This document shows positions 12,199-23,018 of a stretch of DNA of 64,000 nucleotides, in pieces. Positions within the stretch are counted from its first letter, which is position 1, and every line of letters starts with the position of its first letter. The notes under the pieces were generated by a model that saw nothing but the letters and a program-made list of their open reading frames with translations, made no database searches and had not been told where the DNA came from. The translations under genes and the position numbers were made by a program. The stretch is from Auanema rhodensis (taxonomy: Eukaryota > Nematoda > Chromadorea > Rhabditida > Rhabditidae), in assembly GCA_964057225.1 (NCBI GenBank), contig OZ059895.1, forward strand, positions 10,168,001-10,232,000, written 5' to 3'.

Positions 12199-13255
12199 CT
12201 CTCACTTCCCTAAACAACCGCTTTGTCAACGAATAGGATGAATCTTCATCTGTCATTTGCGGATACAGCAGTTTATGCAGCCTTTCGATCTCCGAGCAGA
12301 AGTGTTCGACTCCGCCCGGCCCCTCTTTCATTTTTAATGCCTCAAATTATTCCCCTGCCTTCCATAACCCTACACCTTCGTGCCCTTTTATTGCCTTTTT
12401 CAGGTAAACTAGCTTACTTCCCAAAGTGCTTTCAGGAGCCGATCGGAACACCGACAACGGTTTGCCTTCGAGCGAGGCTTCGAAAAGAATGCAGCGTTCC
12501 TCTTCACTAAACGCATTGAGTGGGTACTTCATTTTAAAAATTGCTATGTGCTTAGCCAGTACCTGTGAGTCCGCTGGACTCTCTCCCCTAAATTTTGCTA
12601 GATCCGGTAAGGCGTTAGCCATTAACGCTTGCACTTCCAGCGTCACAGACGCCTTCTCCATAGACTCTTCCAGCTGAGCCATAAGGCTTGTGAACAGCTG
12701 ATCTGTCCTTTCACTCTCCGTACTGCTCGTTGTAGCCGACTCTGGGCTCCCCTGTCTTCCTCTTATTACATTTTTTTCCCTCCGCTCTAGCGCTACCCGA
12801 TGCGTTTCCTCGTGGAGTTGCGCATTTTCATCTGAAAGCGTGGCTACTCGGCTCTCGAGTCGCTCCATCTGTGCCGTTGCCTCCTGCAACATGCGCACGG
12901 ACTGCGTCTTCTCAGCCCGCAGCTTACTCACAAGCTGCTGAAGTCCCTCGCTCCCTTCTATATTCCACTCTCTGAAAAGTTGCAGGACATCCCTTGTCCA
13001 CTGTTCCGCTTCCCTTAAGGCGCTGGCCATATGCAGCTCGCATATGCGCCCTACTATTTCACTTTCTAGCGCAGTCAAGACATCACCTACTGTTAAGTAA
13101 GCTCTATCAAAAAATTTCGCCTTAAGCGTCTCCTTTACTGACTGCGTCTTCACCGACTCGCAGCAATTGTCTCTCCATACTGCAAGTTCTCTCCTAGCAC
13201 TGTCAACTGTTTGGGCCAAGAGGTGTTCAATAGCCTCACGGAAATGGCAAAGCAT
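12199..13255 (-). pseudogene. Truncated retrotransposon gag remnant, copy 1
   Basis: Minus-strand frame of 302 codons from ATG at 13255 to TAA at 12347. The same frame reopens immediately after that stop and continues to about 12199, where it runs into satellite sequence. The product looks like an LTR-retrotransposon Gag. Its N-terminal part is helical. A strong coiled coil lies at about residues 110-165, with Leu/Glu/Arg heptads (SKLRAEKTQSVRMLQEATAQ). A Ser/Thr-rich linker follows at about 165-185. The capsid-like segment at about 215-290 contains FRGESP, then YPLNAFSEEERCILF and LEGKPL, reminiscent of Retrotrans_gag domains. No zinc knuckle, protease or reverse transcriptase follows. The internal stop and loss of the 3' end make it non-functional. 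Its base composition (near 50% GC) contrasts sharply with the AT-rich satellite. The Ty3/gypsy or BEL/Pao assignment is inference from motif feel only. Confidence 0.72.
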
Positions 13256-13726
13256 GTTTTATTAGGTTATTTTGAGCGCAGCAAAAAAGAGGTATGTAAT
13301 AACGACAACTACTTCTATATGGTACTTAGATTTTTGTTGAAAGTTGGTTCGACTCCATGCGAAAGCGTAACGAATATCAAAAGGTTCTCTTTCTTTTACT
13401 CACTAAGTCCAAAAATACAAAAGAGTCTTTACTAGAACGACAAACAATCAATAAAAACGAACAGAGATAAATATACTAACTATAACGATATAGCTACCAA
13501 AGCTAATGTCTATAGAAACACAACTCAAAAAATATAGAACGTACGAGCGAGTACAACAAGTATAGTTAACCACGAGTAACCATATCATCCGTTAAGTTTC
13601 ACCATTATATCCCTTACATAACTATTCCCTAACTATAGATCAAAAATAGATCTTAACTATAACTACAGAGTACATAGACTATAACTCAATGTGTGTTACA
13701 GTATGAATGATAACTATGTGACATTA
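13256..13726 (-). mobile_element. Non-coding 5' part of the gag-bearing element, copy 1
   Basis: Non-satellite sequence upstream of the gag start (minus strand), with in-frame stops directly before the ATG. It probably represents the element's 5' untranslated region and possibly part of an LTR. Satellite B resumes at about 13727. On the minus strand, TGGAGTCGAACCAAC (13343-13357) begins with TGG as a primer-binding site would. On the plus strand the same bases include GGTTCGACTCC, a perfect match to the tRNA B-box consensus. Without a second LTR neither reading can be proved. Confidence 0.5.
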
Positions 13727-14139
13727 GAATATTTAATTTTTCATAAAAATCAAACGAAATAGCAAGTTGAGCCCGCCGGAAAACATGATTACTATGGATA
13801 TATGCTTACAAAATTTGTTTTAAATTTTTCAATCAACCCATTCTTAGTTAAATCAGATGTAGCACGTACTTCTAGGACAAAAAATAAAATTTTTTGAATA
13901 TTTAATTTTTCATAAAAATCGAACAAAATAGCAACTTCAGCCCGCCGGAAAATATGATTAATATGTTTCTGTGCTGACAAAATTTGTTTTACCTTTTTAA
14001 TCAACTAATTCTTAGTTGAATCAGATGTAGCACGTACTTCTAGGACGAAAAATAAAACTTTTAGAATATTTAATTTTTCATAAAAATCAAACGAAATAGC
14101 AAATTGAACCCACCGCAAAACATGATTACTATGGATATA
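13727..14139 (-). repeat. Satellite B segment between the two inserts, copy 1
   Basis: About 413 bp of minus-oriented satellite B. It resumes mid-monomer at AGAATATTTAATTTTTCATA and ends mid-monomer at ATGGATATA. It shows that the gag fragment and the exon-like fragment are separate interruptions of the same array. Confidence 0.9.
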
Positions 14140-14563
14140 ATAAAAATTTTGGACTTAAAACGTGGAGAAAACCTATTGAAGTTGGAGAATAAAGTTCAAA
14201 ACAGTTAAATGAAGTAGATTAAACTCGAATAATTGTGAAAAACATATTTATACTTTTTTAATGATTGTATTGTTTTAAGGTGTAGAAAGCAGAATGTAAA
14301 TGGTCGAGCTGCAGAATTAGCTGAACAGTATGAGAAGATGATACAGGAGGAAGTGGCAGTAGTGAACTCTACTTCAACTACAGCTCAAGAAGCTTCAGTC
14401 CAGGAACAAGAGGAAGTGCAGTATCCCCATCTCGTTATATTATCTTTCTTTTATTTATTTCTTTTTTGTTTAGAGCTCTGTTCGTTATGACTCCCGAATG
14501 AGCCAATGCCGTGGAATAAAGAAATTATGGTTTTTCCTTCCGGAAGCATCCGCTCATCCTTAC
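14140..14563 (+). pseudogene. 424-bp exon-like gene fragment captured in satellite B, copy 1
   Basis: Non-satellite insert flanked on both sides by satellite B. On the plus strand a frame without stops covers 14239-14487. Its protein-like core from 14281 starts CRKQNVNGRAAELAEQYEKM and continues as a Glu/Gln- and Ser/Thr-rich helical stretch to 14420. A GT at 14421 and a long pyrimidine tract ending TTTTTTGTTTAGAG allow a 53-55 nt intron. With the acceptor ending at 14475, the frame joins in phase to a second open stretch (14476-14563) with RYDSRMSQCRGIKKLWFF, which runs into satellite. This looks like two partial exons of a host gene. The upstream acceptor (TTTTAAG before 14280) is weak and the first exon is not identified. 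I do not recognise the protein. It has no start of its own, so I call it a gene fragment. Confidence 0.5.
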
Positions 14564-14649
14564 TTCTGTGCTAACAAAATTTGTTTTACTTTTTTAATCA
14601 ACTAATTCTCAGTTGAATAAGATGTAGCACGTACTTCTAGGACAAGAAA
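14564..14649 (-). repeat. Satellite B stub before first orientation switch
   Basis: About 86 bp of minus-oriented monomer (TTCTGTGCTAACAAAATTTG through CTAGGACAAGAAA). It then flips directly to plus-oriented satellite at 14650 (GTTTATTTTTAGCCCTAG). The switch falls within the part of the monomer just after the CCTAGAAATACGTGC box. Confidence 0.88.
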
Positions 14650-17114
14650 GTTTATTTTTAGCCCTAGAAATACGTGCAAGATCTCATGCAACTTAAAATT
14701 AACTGTTTAATAATATAAATTAAGTTTTGTGAGCATATATCCATAGCAATCATGTTTTGCGGCGGGTTCAACTTGCTATTTCGTTTGATTTTTATGAAAA
14801 ATTAAATATTCTAAAAGTTTTATTTTTCGTCCTAGAAGTACGTGCTACATCTGATTCAACTAAGAATTAGTTGATTAAAAAGGTAAAACAAATTTTGTCA
14901 GCACAGAAACATATTAATCATATTTTCCGGCGGGCTCAAGTTGCTATTTTGTTCGATTTTTATGAAAAATTAAATATTTTGAAATGTTTATTTTTCGCCC
15001 TAGAAATACGTGCAACATCTTATTATCTAAGAAAATTTGAAAATTAAATGATTGAAAAAGTAAAACAGATTTTGTTAGCACAGAAACATATTAATCATAT
15101 TTTACGGCGGGCTCAAATTGCTATTTTGTTCGATTTTTATGAAAAATTGAAAATTTTAAAATGTTTATTTTTAGCCCTAGAAATACGTGCAACATCTTAT
15201 TCAACTCAAAATCAACTGTTTGATAATATAAATTAGGTTTTGTGAGCATATATCCATAGCAATCATGTTTTGCGGCGGGTTCAACTTGCTATTTCGTTTG
15301 ATTTTTATGAAAAATTAAATATTCTAAAAATTTTATTTCTTGTCCTAGAAATACGTGCTACATCTCATTAAACTAAGAATTAGTTGATTGAGGAGGCAAA
15401 ACAAATTTTGTTAGCACAGAACCATATTAATCATATTTTCCGGCGGGCTCAAGTTGCTATTTTGTTCGATTTTCATGAAAAAATAAAAATTTTAAAATGT
15501 TTATTTTTAGCCCTAGAAATACGTGCAACATCTTATTATCTAAGAAAATTTGGAAATTAAATAATTGAAAAAGTAAAACAGATTTTGTTAGCACAGAAAC
15601 ATATTAATCATATTTTAAGGCGGGCTCAAGTTGCTATTTTGTTCGATTTTCATGAAAAAAAAAAAAAAATTTTAAAATGTTTATTTTTAGCCCTAGAAAT
15701 ACGTGCAACATCTTACTCAACTCAAAATCAACTGTTTGATAATATAAATTAGGTTTTGTGAGCATATATCCATAGCAATCATGTTTTGCGGCGGGTTCAA
15801 CTTGCTATTTCGTTTGATTTTTATGAAAAATTAAATATTCTAAAAATTTTATTTCTTGTCCTAGAAATACGTGCTACATCTCATTAAACTAAGAATTAGT
15901 TGATTGAGGAGGCAAAACAAATTTTGTTAGCACAGAACCATATCAATCATATTTTCCGGCGGGCTTAAGTTGCTATTTTATTCGATTTTCATGAAAAAAT
16001 AAAAATTTTTAAATGTTTATTTTTCGCCCTAGAAATACGTGCAACATCTTATTATCTAAGAAAACTTGAAAATTAAATGATTGAAAAAGTAAACCAGATT
16101 TTGTTAGCACAGAAACATATTAATCATATTTTAAGGCGGGCTCAAGTTGCTATTTTGTTCGATTTTCATGAAAAAATAAAAATTTTAAAATGTTTATTTT
16201 TAGCCCTAGAAATACGTGCAACATCTTACTCAACTCAAAATCAACTATTTGATAATATAAATTAGGTTTTGTGAGCATATATCCATAGTAATCATGTTTT
16301 GCGGCGGGTTCAACTTGCTATTTTGTTTGATTTTTATGAAAAATTAAATATTCTAAAACTTTTATTTCTTGTCCTAGAAATACGTGCTACATCTCATTAA
16401 ACTAAGAATTAGTTGATTGAAAAAGCAAAACAAATTTTGTGAGCATATACCCATAGTAATCATGTTTTGCGGCGGGTTCAACTTGCTATTTCGTTTGATT
16501 TTTATGAAAAATTAAATATTCTAAAAATTTTATTTCTTGTCCTAGAAATACGTGCTACATCTCATTAAACTAAGAATTAGTTGATTGAAAAGGCAAAACA
16601 AATTTTGTTAGCACAGAACCATATTAATCATATTTTACGGCGGGCTCAAGTTGCTATTTTGTTCGATTTTTATGAAAAATTGAAAATTTTAAAATGTTTA
16701 TTTTTAGCCCTAGAAATACGTGCAACATCTTATTCAACTCAAAATCAACTGTTTGATAATATAAATTAGGTTTTGTAAGCATATATCCATAGTAATCATG
16801 TTTTGCGGCGGGTTCAACTTGCTATTTCGTTTGATTTTTATGAAAAATTAAATATTTTAAAAATTTTATTTCTTGTCCTAGAAATACGTGCTACATCTCA
16901 TTAAACTAAGAATTAGTTGATTGAAAAGGCAAAACAAATTTTGTTAGCACAGAACCATATTAATCATATTTTCCGGCGGGCTTAAGTTGCTATTTTGTTC
17001 GATTTTCATGAAAAAATAAAAATTTTAAAATGTTTATTTTTAGCCCTAGAAATACGTGCAACATCTTATTATCTAAGAAAATTTGAAAATTAAATGATTG
17101 AAAAAGTGAAACTT
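14650..17114 (+). repeat. Satellite B, plus-oriented island, copy 1
   Basis: About 2.5 kb of plus-oriented alpha, beta and gamma monomers between two minus-oriented stretches. It contains an irregular alpha-alpha junction at about 16425-16445, where AAACAAATTTTGT continues into GAGCATATACCCATAG, skipping a gamma. A homopolymer expansion (about 14 A) lies at 15655-15669. Confidence 0.92.
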
Positions 17115-18720
17115 CATTTATTTTTTCATGAAAATCGAACAAAATAGCAACTTGAGCCAGTGATTAATATGTTTCTGTGCTGACAAAATTTGTTTTACCT
17201 TTTTAATCAACTAATTCTTAGTTGAATCAGATGTAGCACGTACTTCTAGGACGAAAAATAAAACTTTTAGAATATTTAATTTTTCATAAAAATCAAACGA
17301 AATAGCAAGTTGAACCCGCCGCAAAACATGATTGCTATGGATATATGCTCACAAAACCTAATTTATATTATCAAACAGTTGATTTTGAGTTGAGTAAGAT
17401 GTTGCACGTATTTCTAGGGCTAAAAATAAACATTTTAAAATTTTTATTTTTTCATGAAAATCGAGCAAAATAGCAACTTGAGCCCGCCGGAAAATATGAT
17501 TAATATGGTTCTGTGCTAACAAAATTTGTTTTGCCTTCTCAATCAACTAATTCTCAGTTTAATGAGATGTAGCACGTATTTCTAGGACAAGAAATAAAAT
17601 TTTTAGAATATTTAATTTTTCATAAAAATCAAACGAAATAGCAAGTTGAACCCGCCGCAAAACATGATTGCTATGGATATATGCTCACAAAACCTAGTTT
17701 ATATTATCAAACAGTTGATTTTGGGTTGAGTAAGATGTTGCACGTATTTCTAGGGCTAAAAATAAACATTTTAAAATTTTTATTTTTTCATGAAAATCGA
17801 ACAAAATAGCAACTTGAGCCCGCCTTAAAATATGATTAATATGTTTCTGGGCTAACAAAATCTGTTTTACTTTTTCAATTATTTAATTTTCAAATTTTCT
17901 TAGATAATAAGATGTTGCACGTATTTCTAGGGCTAAAAATAAACATTTTAAAACTTTTATTTTTTCATGAAAATCGAACAAAATAGCAACTTGAGCCCGC
18001 CGGAAAATATGATTAATATGGTTCTGTGCTAACAAAATTTGTTTTGCCTCCTCAATCAACTAATTCTTAGTTTAATGAGATGTAGCACGTATTTCTAGGA
18101 CAAGAAATAAAATTTTTAGAATATTTAATTTTTCATAAAAATCAAACGAAATAGCAAGTTGAACCCGCCGCAAAACATGATTGCTATGGATATATGCTCA
18201 CAAAACCTAATTTATATTATCAAACAGTTGATTTTGAGTTGAGTAAGATGTTGCACGTATTTCTAGGGCTAAAAATAAACATTTTAAAATTTTTATTTTT
18301 TCATGAAAATCGAACAAAATAGCAACTTGAGCCCGCCTTAAAATATGATTAATATGTTTCTGTGCTAACAAAATCTGTTTCACTTTCTCAATCAACTAAT
18401 TCTTAGTTTATTGAGATGTAGCACGTATTTCTAGGACAAGAAATAAAATTTTTAAAATATTTAATTTTTCATAAAAATCAAACGAAATAGCAAGTTGAAC
18501 CCGCCGCAAAACATGATTACTATGGATATATGCTCACAAAACCTGATTTATATTATCAAACAGTTGATTTTGAGTTGAATAAGATGTTGCACGTATTTCT
18601 AGGGCTAAAAATAAACATTTTAAAATTTTTATTTTTTCATGAAAATCGAACAAAATAGCAACTTGAGCCCGCCGTAAAATATGATTAATATGGTTCTGTT
18701 CTAACCAAATTTGTTTTGCC
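17115..18720 (-). repeat. Satellite B, minus-oriented, distal part of copy 1
   Basis: Orientation changes at about 17115 (GAAAAAGTGAAAC then TTCATTTATTTTTTCATG). The first minus monomer has lost the GGCGGG box: it reads CTTGAGCCAGTGATTAATAT near 17152. Regular alpha/beta/gamma monomers follow to 18720. Confidence 0.92.
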
Positions 18721-20567
18721 TTTTCAATCAACTAATTCTTAGTTAAATGAGATGTAGCACGTACATCTAGGACAGGAAATAAAATTTGTAGAATATTTAA
18801 TTTTTCATAAAAAACAAACGAAATATCAAGTTGAACCCACCGCAAAACATGATTACTATGGATATATGCTTACAAAACCTAATTTATATTGTCAAATAGT
18901 AAATTTTGAGTTGAATGAGATGTTGCACGTATTTCTAAGGCTAAAAATAAACATTTAAAAAATTTTAATTTTTCATAAAAATCGAACAAAATAGCAACTT
19001 GAGCCCGCCGGAAAATATGATTAATATGGTTCTGTGCTAACAAAATTTGTTATACCTTTTCAATCAACTAATTCTTAGTTAAATGAGATGTAGCACGTAC
19101 ATCTAGGACAGGAAATAAAATTTGTAGAATATTTAATTTTTCATAAAAAACAAACGAAATATCAAGTTGAGCCCACCGCAAAACATGATTACTATGCATA
19201 TATGCTTACAAAACCTAATTTATATTGTCAAATAGTAAATTTTGAGTTGAATGAGATGTTGCACGTATTTCTAAGGCTAAAAATAAACATTTAAAAAATT
19301 TTAATTTTTCATAAAAATCGAACAAAATAGCAACTTGAGCCCGCCGGAAAATATGATCAATATGGTTCTGTGCTAACAAAATTTGTTATACCTTTTCAAT
19401 CAACTAATTCTTAGTTAAATGAGATGTAGCACGTACATCTAGGACAGGAAATAAAATTTGTAGAATATTTAATTTTTCATAAAAAACAAACGAAATATCA
19501 AGTTGAACCCACCGCAAAACATGATTACTATGGATATATGCTTACAAAACCTAATTTATATTGTCAAATAGTAAATTTTGAGTTGAATGAGATGTTGCAC
19601 GTATTTCTAGGGCTAAAAATAAACATTTTAAAAATTTTAATTTTTCATAAAAATCGAACAAAATAGCAATTTGAGCCCGCCGGAAAATATGATTAATATG
19701 GTTCTGTGCTAACAAAGTTTGTTATACCTTTTCAATCAACTAATTCTTAGTTAAATGAGATGTAGCACGTACTTCTAGGACAGGAAATAAAATTTGTAGA
19801 ATATTTAATTTTTCATAAAAATCAAACGAAATATCAAGTTGAACCCACCGCAAAACATGATTACTATGGATATATGCTTACAAAACCTAATTTATATTAT
19901 CAAATAGTTAATTTTGAGTTGAATGAGATGTTGCATGTATTTCTAGGGCTAAAAATAAACATTTTTAAATTTTTAATTTTTCATAAAAATCGAACAAAAT
20001 AGCAACTTGAGCCCGCCGGAAAATATGATTAATATGGTTCTGTGCTAACCAAATTTGTTTTGCCTTTTCAATCATTCCATTCTTAGTTTTTCTTAAATAA
20101 TAAGATGTTGTACGTATTTATAGAGCTAAAAACAAATATTTTAAAATTTTTAATTTTTCATAAAAATCGAACAAAATAGCAACTTGAGCCCGCCGGAATA
20201 TATGATTAATATGGTTCTGTGCTAACAAAATTGTTATACCTTTTCAGTCAACTAATTCTTAGTTAAATGAGATGTAGCACGTACTTCTAGGACAAGAAAT
20301 AAAATTTGTAGAATATTTAATTTTTCATAAAAATCAAACGAAATAGCAAGTTGAACCTGCCGCAAAACATGATTACTATGGATATAGGCTTACAAAACCT
20401 AATTTATCATATCAAACAATGGATTTTGAGTTGAATAAGATGATGCACGTATTTCTAGGGCTAAAAATAATCATTTTAAAATTTTTAATTTTTCATAAAA
20501 ATCGAACAAAATAGCAACTTGAACCCGCCGGAAAATATGATTACTATGGATATATGCTTACAAAAGT
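18721..20567 (-). repeat. Satellite B, minus-oriented, start of copy 2
   Basis: Equivalent to 10352-12198: near-identical alpha-gamma dimers with the ACATCTAGGACAGG variant, followed by the diverged beta-containing stretch, up to the gag remnant. Confidence 0.92.
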
Positions 20568-21624
20568 CTCTCACTTCCCTAAACAACCGCTTTGTCAACG
20601 AATAGGATGAATCTTCATCTGTCATTTGCGGATACAGCAGTTTATGCAGCCTTTCGATCTCCGAGCAGAAGTGTTCGACTCCGCCCGGCCCCTCTTTCAT
20701 TTTTAATGCCTCAAATTATTCCCCTGCTTTCCATAACCCTACACCTTCGTGCCCTTTTATTGCCTTTTTCAGGTAAACTAGCTTACTTCCCAAAGTGCTT
20801 TCAGGAGCCGATCGGAACACCGACAACGGTTTGCCTTCGAGCGAGGCTTCGAAAAGAATGCAGCGTTCCTCTTCACTAAACGCATTGAGTGGGTACTTCA
20901 TTTTAAAAATTGCTATGTGCTTAGCCAGTACCTGTGAGTCCGCTGGACTCTCTCCCCTAAATTTTGCTAGATCCGGTAAGGCGTTAGCCATTAACGCTTG
21001 CACTTCCAGCGTCACAGACGCCTTCTCCATAGACTCTTCCAGCTGAGCCATAAGGCTTGTGAACAGCTGATCTGTCCTTTCACTCTCCGTACTGCTCGTT
21101 GTAGCCGACTCTGGGCTCCCCTGTCTTCCTCTTATTACATTTTTTTCCCTCCGCTCTAGCGCTACCCGATGCGTTTCCTCGTGGAGTTGCGCATTTTCAT
21201 CTGAAAGCGTGGCTACTCGGCTCTCGAGTCGCTCCATCTGTGCCGTTGCCTCCTGCAACATGCGCACGGACTGCGTCTTCTCAGCCCGCAGCTTACTCAC
21301 AAGCTGCTGAAGTCCCTCGCTCCCTTCTATATTCCACTCTCTGAAAAGTTGCAGGACATCCCTTGTCCACTGTTCCGCTTCCCTTAAGGCGCTGGCCATA
21401 TGCAGCTCGCATATGCGCCCTACTATTTCACTTTCTAGCGCAGTCAAGACATCACCTACTGTTAAGTAAGCTCTATCAAAAAATTTCGCCTTAAGCGTCT
21501 CCTTTACTGACTGCGTCTTCACCGACTCGCAGCAATTGTCTCTCCATACTGCAAGTTCTCTCCTAGCACTGTCAACTGTTTGGGCCAAGAGGTGTTCAAT
21601 AGCCTCACGGAAATGGCAAAGCAT
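20568..21624 (-). pseudogene. Truncated retrotransposon gag remnant, copy 2
   Basis: Second copy of the gag remnant. ATG is at 21624, the first in-frame stop TAA at 20716, and the same frame reopens to about 20568, where satellite begins. The 302-residue predicted product is identical to copy 1. The only difference I saw in the frame is C to T at 20728 (plus strand), which changes a lysine codon from AAG to AAA. The shared internal stop and shared 3' truncation show that the element was already broken before the 8369-bp block was duplicated. The identity therefore reflects recent duplication, not selection on the protein. Domain reading is as for copy 1: N-terminal helices, a central coiled coil and a capsid-like C-terminal part, with no enzymatic domains. 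Confidence 0.72.
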
Positions 21625-22095
21625 GTTTTATTAGGTTATTTTGAGCGCAGCAAAAAAGAGGTATGTAATAACGACAACTACTTCTATATGGTACTTAGAT
21701 TTTTGTTGAAAGTTGGTTCGACTCCATGCGAAAGCGTAACGAATATCAAAAGGTTCTCTTTCTTTTACTCACTAAGTCCAAAAATACAAAAGAGTCTTTA
21801 CTAGAACGACAAACAATCAATAAAAACGAACAGAGATAAATATACTAACTATAACGATATAGCTACCAAAGCTAATGTCTATAGAAACACAACTCAAAAA
21901 ATATAGAACGTACGAGCGAGTACAACAAGTATAGTTAACCACGAGTAACCATATCATCCGTTAAGTTTCACCATTATATCCCTTACATAACTATTCCCTA
22001 ACTATAGATCAAAAATAGATCTTAACTATAACTACAGAGTACATAGACTATAACTCAATGTGTGTTACAGTATGAATGATAACTATGTGACATTA
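21625..22095 (-). mobile_element. Non-coding 5' part of the gag-bearing element, copy 2
   Basis: Same sequence as 13256-13726 by eye. Satellite B resumes at about 22096. It includes the primer-site-like and B-box-like stretch at about 21712-21726. Confidence 0.5.
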
Positions 22096-22508
22096 GAATA
22101 TTTAATTTTTCATAAAAATCAAACGAAATAGCAAGTTGAGCCCGCCGGAAAACATGATTACTATGGATATATGCTTACAAAATTTGTTTTAAATTTTTCA
22201 ATCAACCCATTCTTAGTTAAATCAGATGTAGCACGTACTTCTAGGACAAAAAATAAAATTTTTTGAATATTTAATTTTTCATAAAAATCGAACAAAATAG
22301 CAACTTCAGCCCGCCGGAAAATATGATTAATATGTTTCTGTGCTGACAAAATTTGTTTTACCTTTTTAATCAACTAATTCTTAGTTGAATCAGATGTAGC
22401 ACGTACTTCTAGGACGAAAAATAAAACTTTTAGAATATTTAATTTTTCATAAAAATCAAACGAAATAGCAAATTGAACCCACCGCAAAACATGATTACTA
22501 TGGATATA
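22096..22508 (-). repeat. Satellite B segment between inserts, copy 2
   Basis: Equivalent to 13727-14139, minus orientation, with the same mid-monomer break points at both ends. Confidence 0.9.
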
Positions 22509-22932
22509 ATAAAAATTTTGGACTTAAAACGTGGAGAAAACCTATTGAAGTTGGAGAATAAAGTTCAAAACAGTTAAATGAAGTAGATTAAACTCGAATA
22601 ATTGTGAAAAACATATTTATACTTTTTTAATGATTGTATTGTTTTAAGGTGTAGAAAGCAGAATGTAAATGGTCGAGCTGCAGAATTAGCTGAACAGTAT
22701 GAGAAGATGATACAGGAGGAAGTGGCAGTAGTGAACTCTACTTCAACTACAGCTCAAGAAGCTTCAGTCCAGGAACAAGAGGAAGTGCAGTATCCCCATC
22801 TCGTTATATTATCTTTCTTTTATTTATTTCTTTTTTGTTTAGAGCTCTGTTCGTTATGACTCCCGAATGAGCCAATGCCGTGGAATAAAGAAATTATGGT
22901 TTTTCCTTCCGGAAGCATCCGCTCATCCTTAC
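22509..22932 (+). pseudogene. Exon-like gene fragment captured in satellite B, copy 2
   Basis: Same 424-bp insert as 14140-14563. I saw no differences. The protein-like core is at 22650-22789, the possible 53-55 nt intron starts at 22790, and the second open stretch is 22845-22932. It was duplicated together with its satellite surroundings, so it gives no independent evidence of coding constraint. Confidence 0.5.
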
Positions 22933-23018
22933 TTCTGTGCTAACAAAATTTGTTTTACTTTTTTAATCAACTAATTCTCAGTTGAATAAGATGTAGCACG
23001 TACTTCTAGGACAAGAAA
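22933..23018 (-). repeat. Satellite B stub before orientation switch, copy 2
   Basis: Equivalent to 14564-14649. The switch to plus orientation follows at 23019. Confidence 0.88.

Larger units (their letters stand above)
10352..18720. repeat. 8369-bp composite segment, copy 1 of a tandem duplication
   Basis: This block contains satellite B, the gag remnant, the exon-like insert and two orientation switches. It is followed immediately by a second head-to-tail copy starting at 18721. Corresponding landmarks keep an offset of 8369 bp (for example gag stop 12347 and 20716, insert 14140 and 22509). The offset becomes 8370 after a single T insertion near 23441. The copy 1 / copy 2 boundary is placed where TTTTCAATCAACTAATTCTT at 18721 resumes the 10352 sequence and the preceding bases differ. 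Confidence 0.92.

Noticed and set aside
12223-12677. Plus-strand open frames of 95 and 83 codons across the gag remnant
   Set aside because: They are antisense shadows of the gag frame, with biased composition and no protein-like features.
13341-13361. tRNA gene or tRNA-derived element at the GGTTCGACTCC match
   Set aside because: Bases on either side cannot form the T-stem, and no anticodon or acceptor arm is visible.
13211-13435. 74-codon plus-strand frame over the gag start and upstream region
   Set aside because: It straddles the end of the gag frame and the element's non-coding part, with no recognisable domain. Treated as chance.
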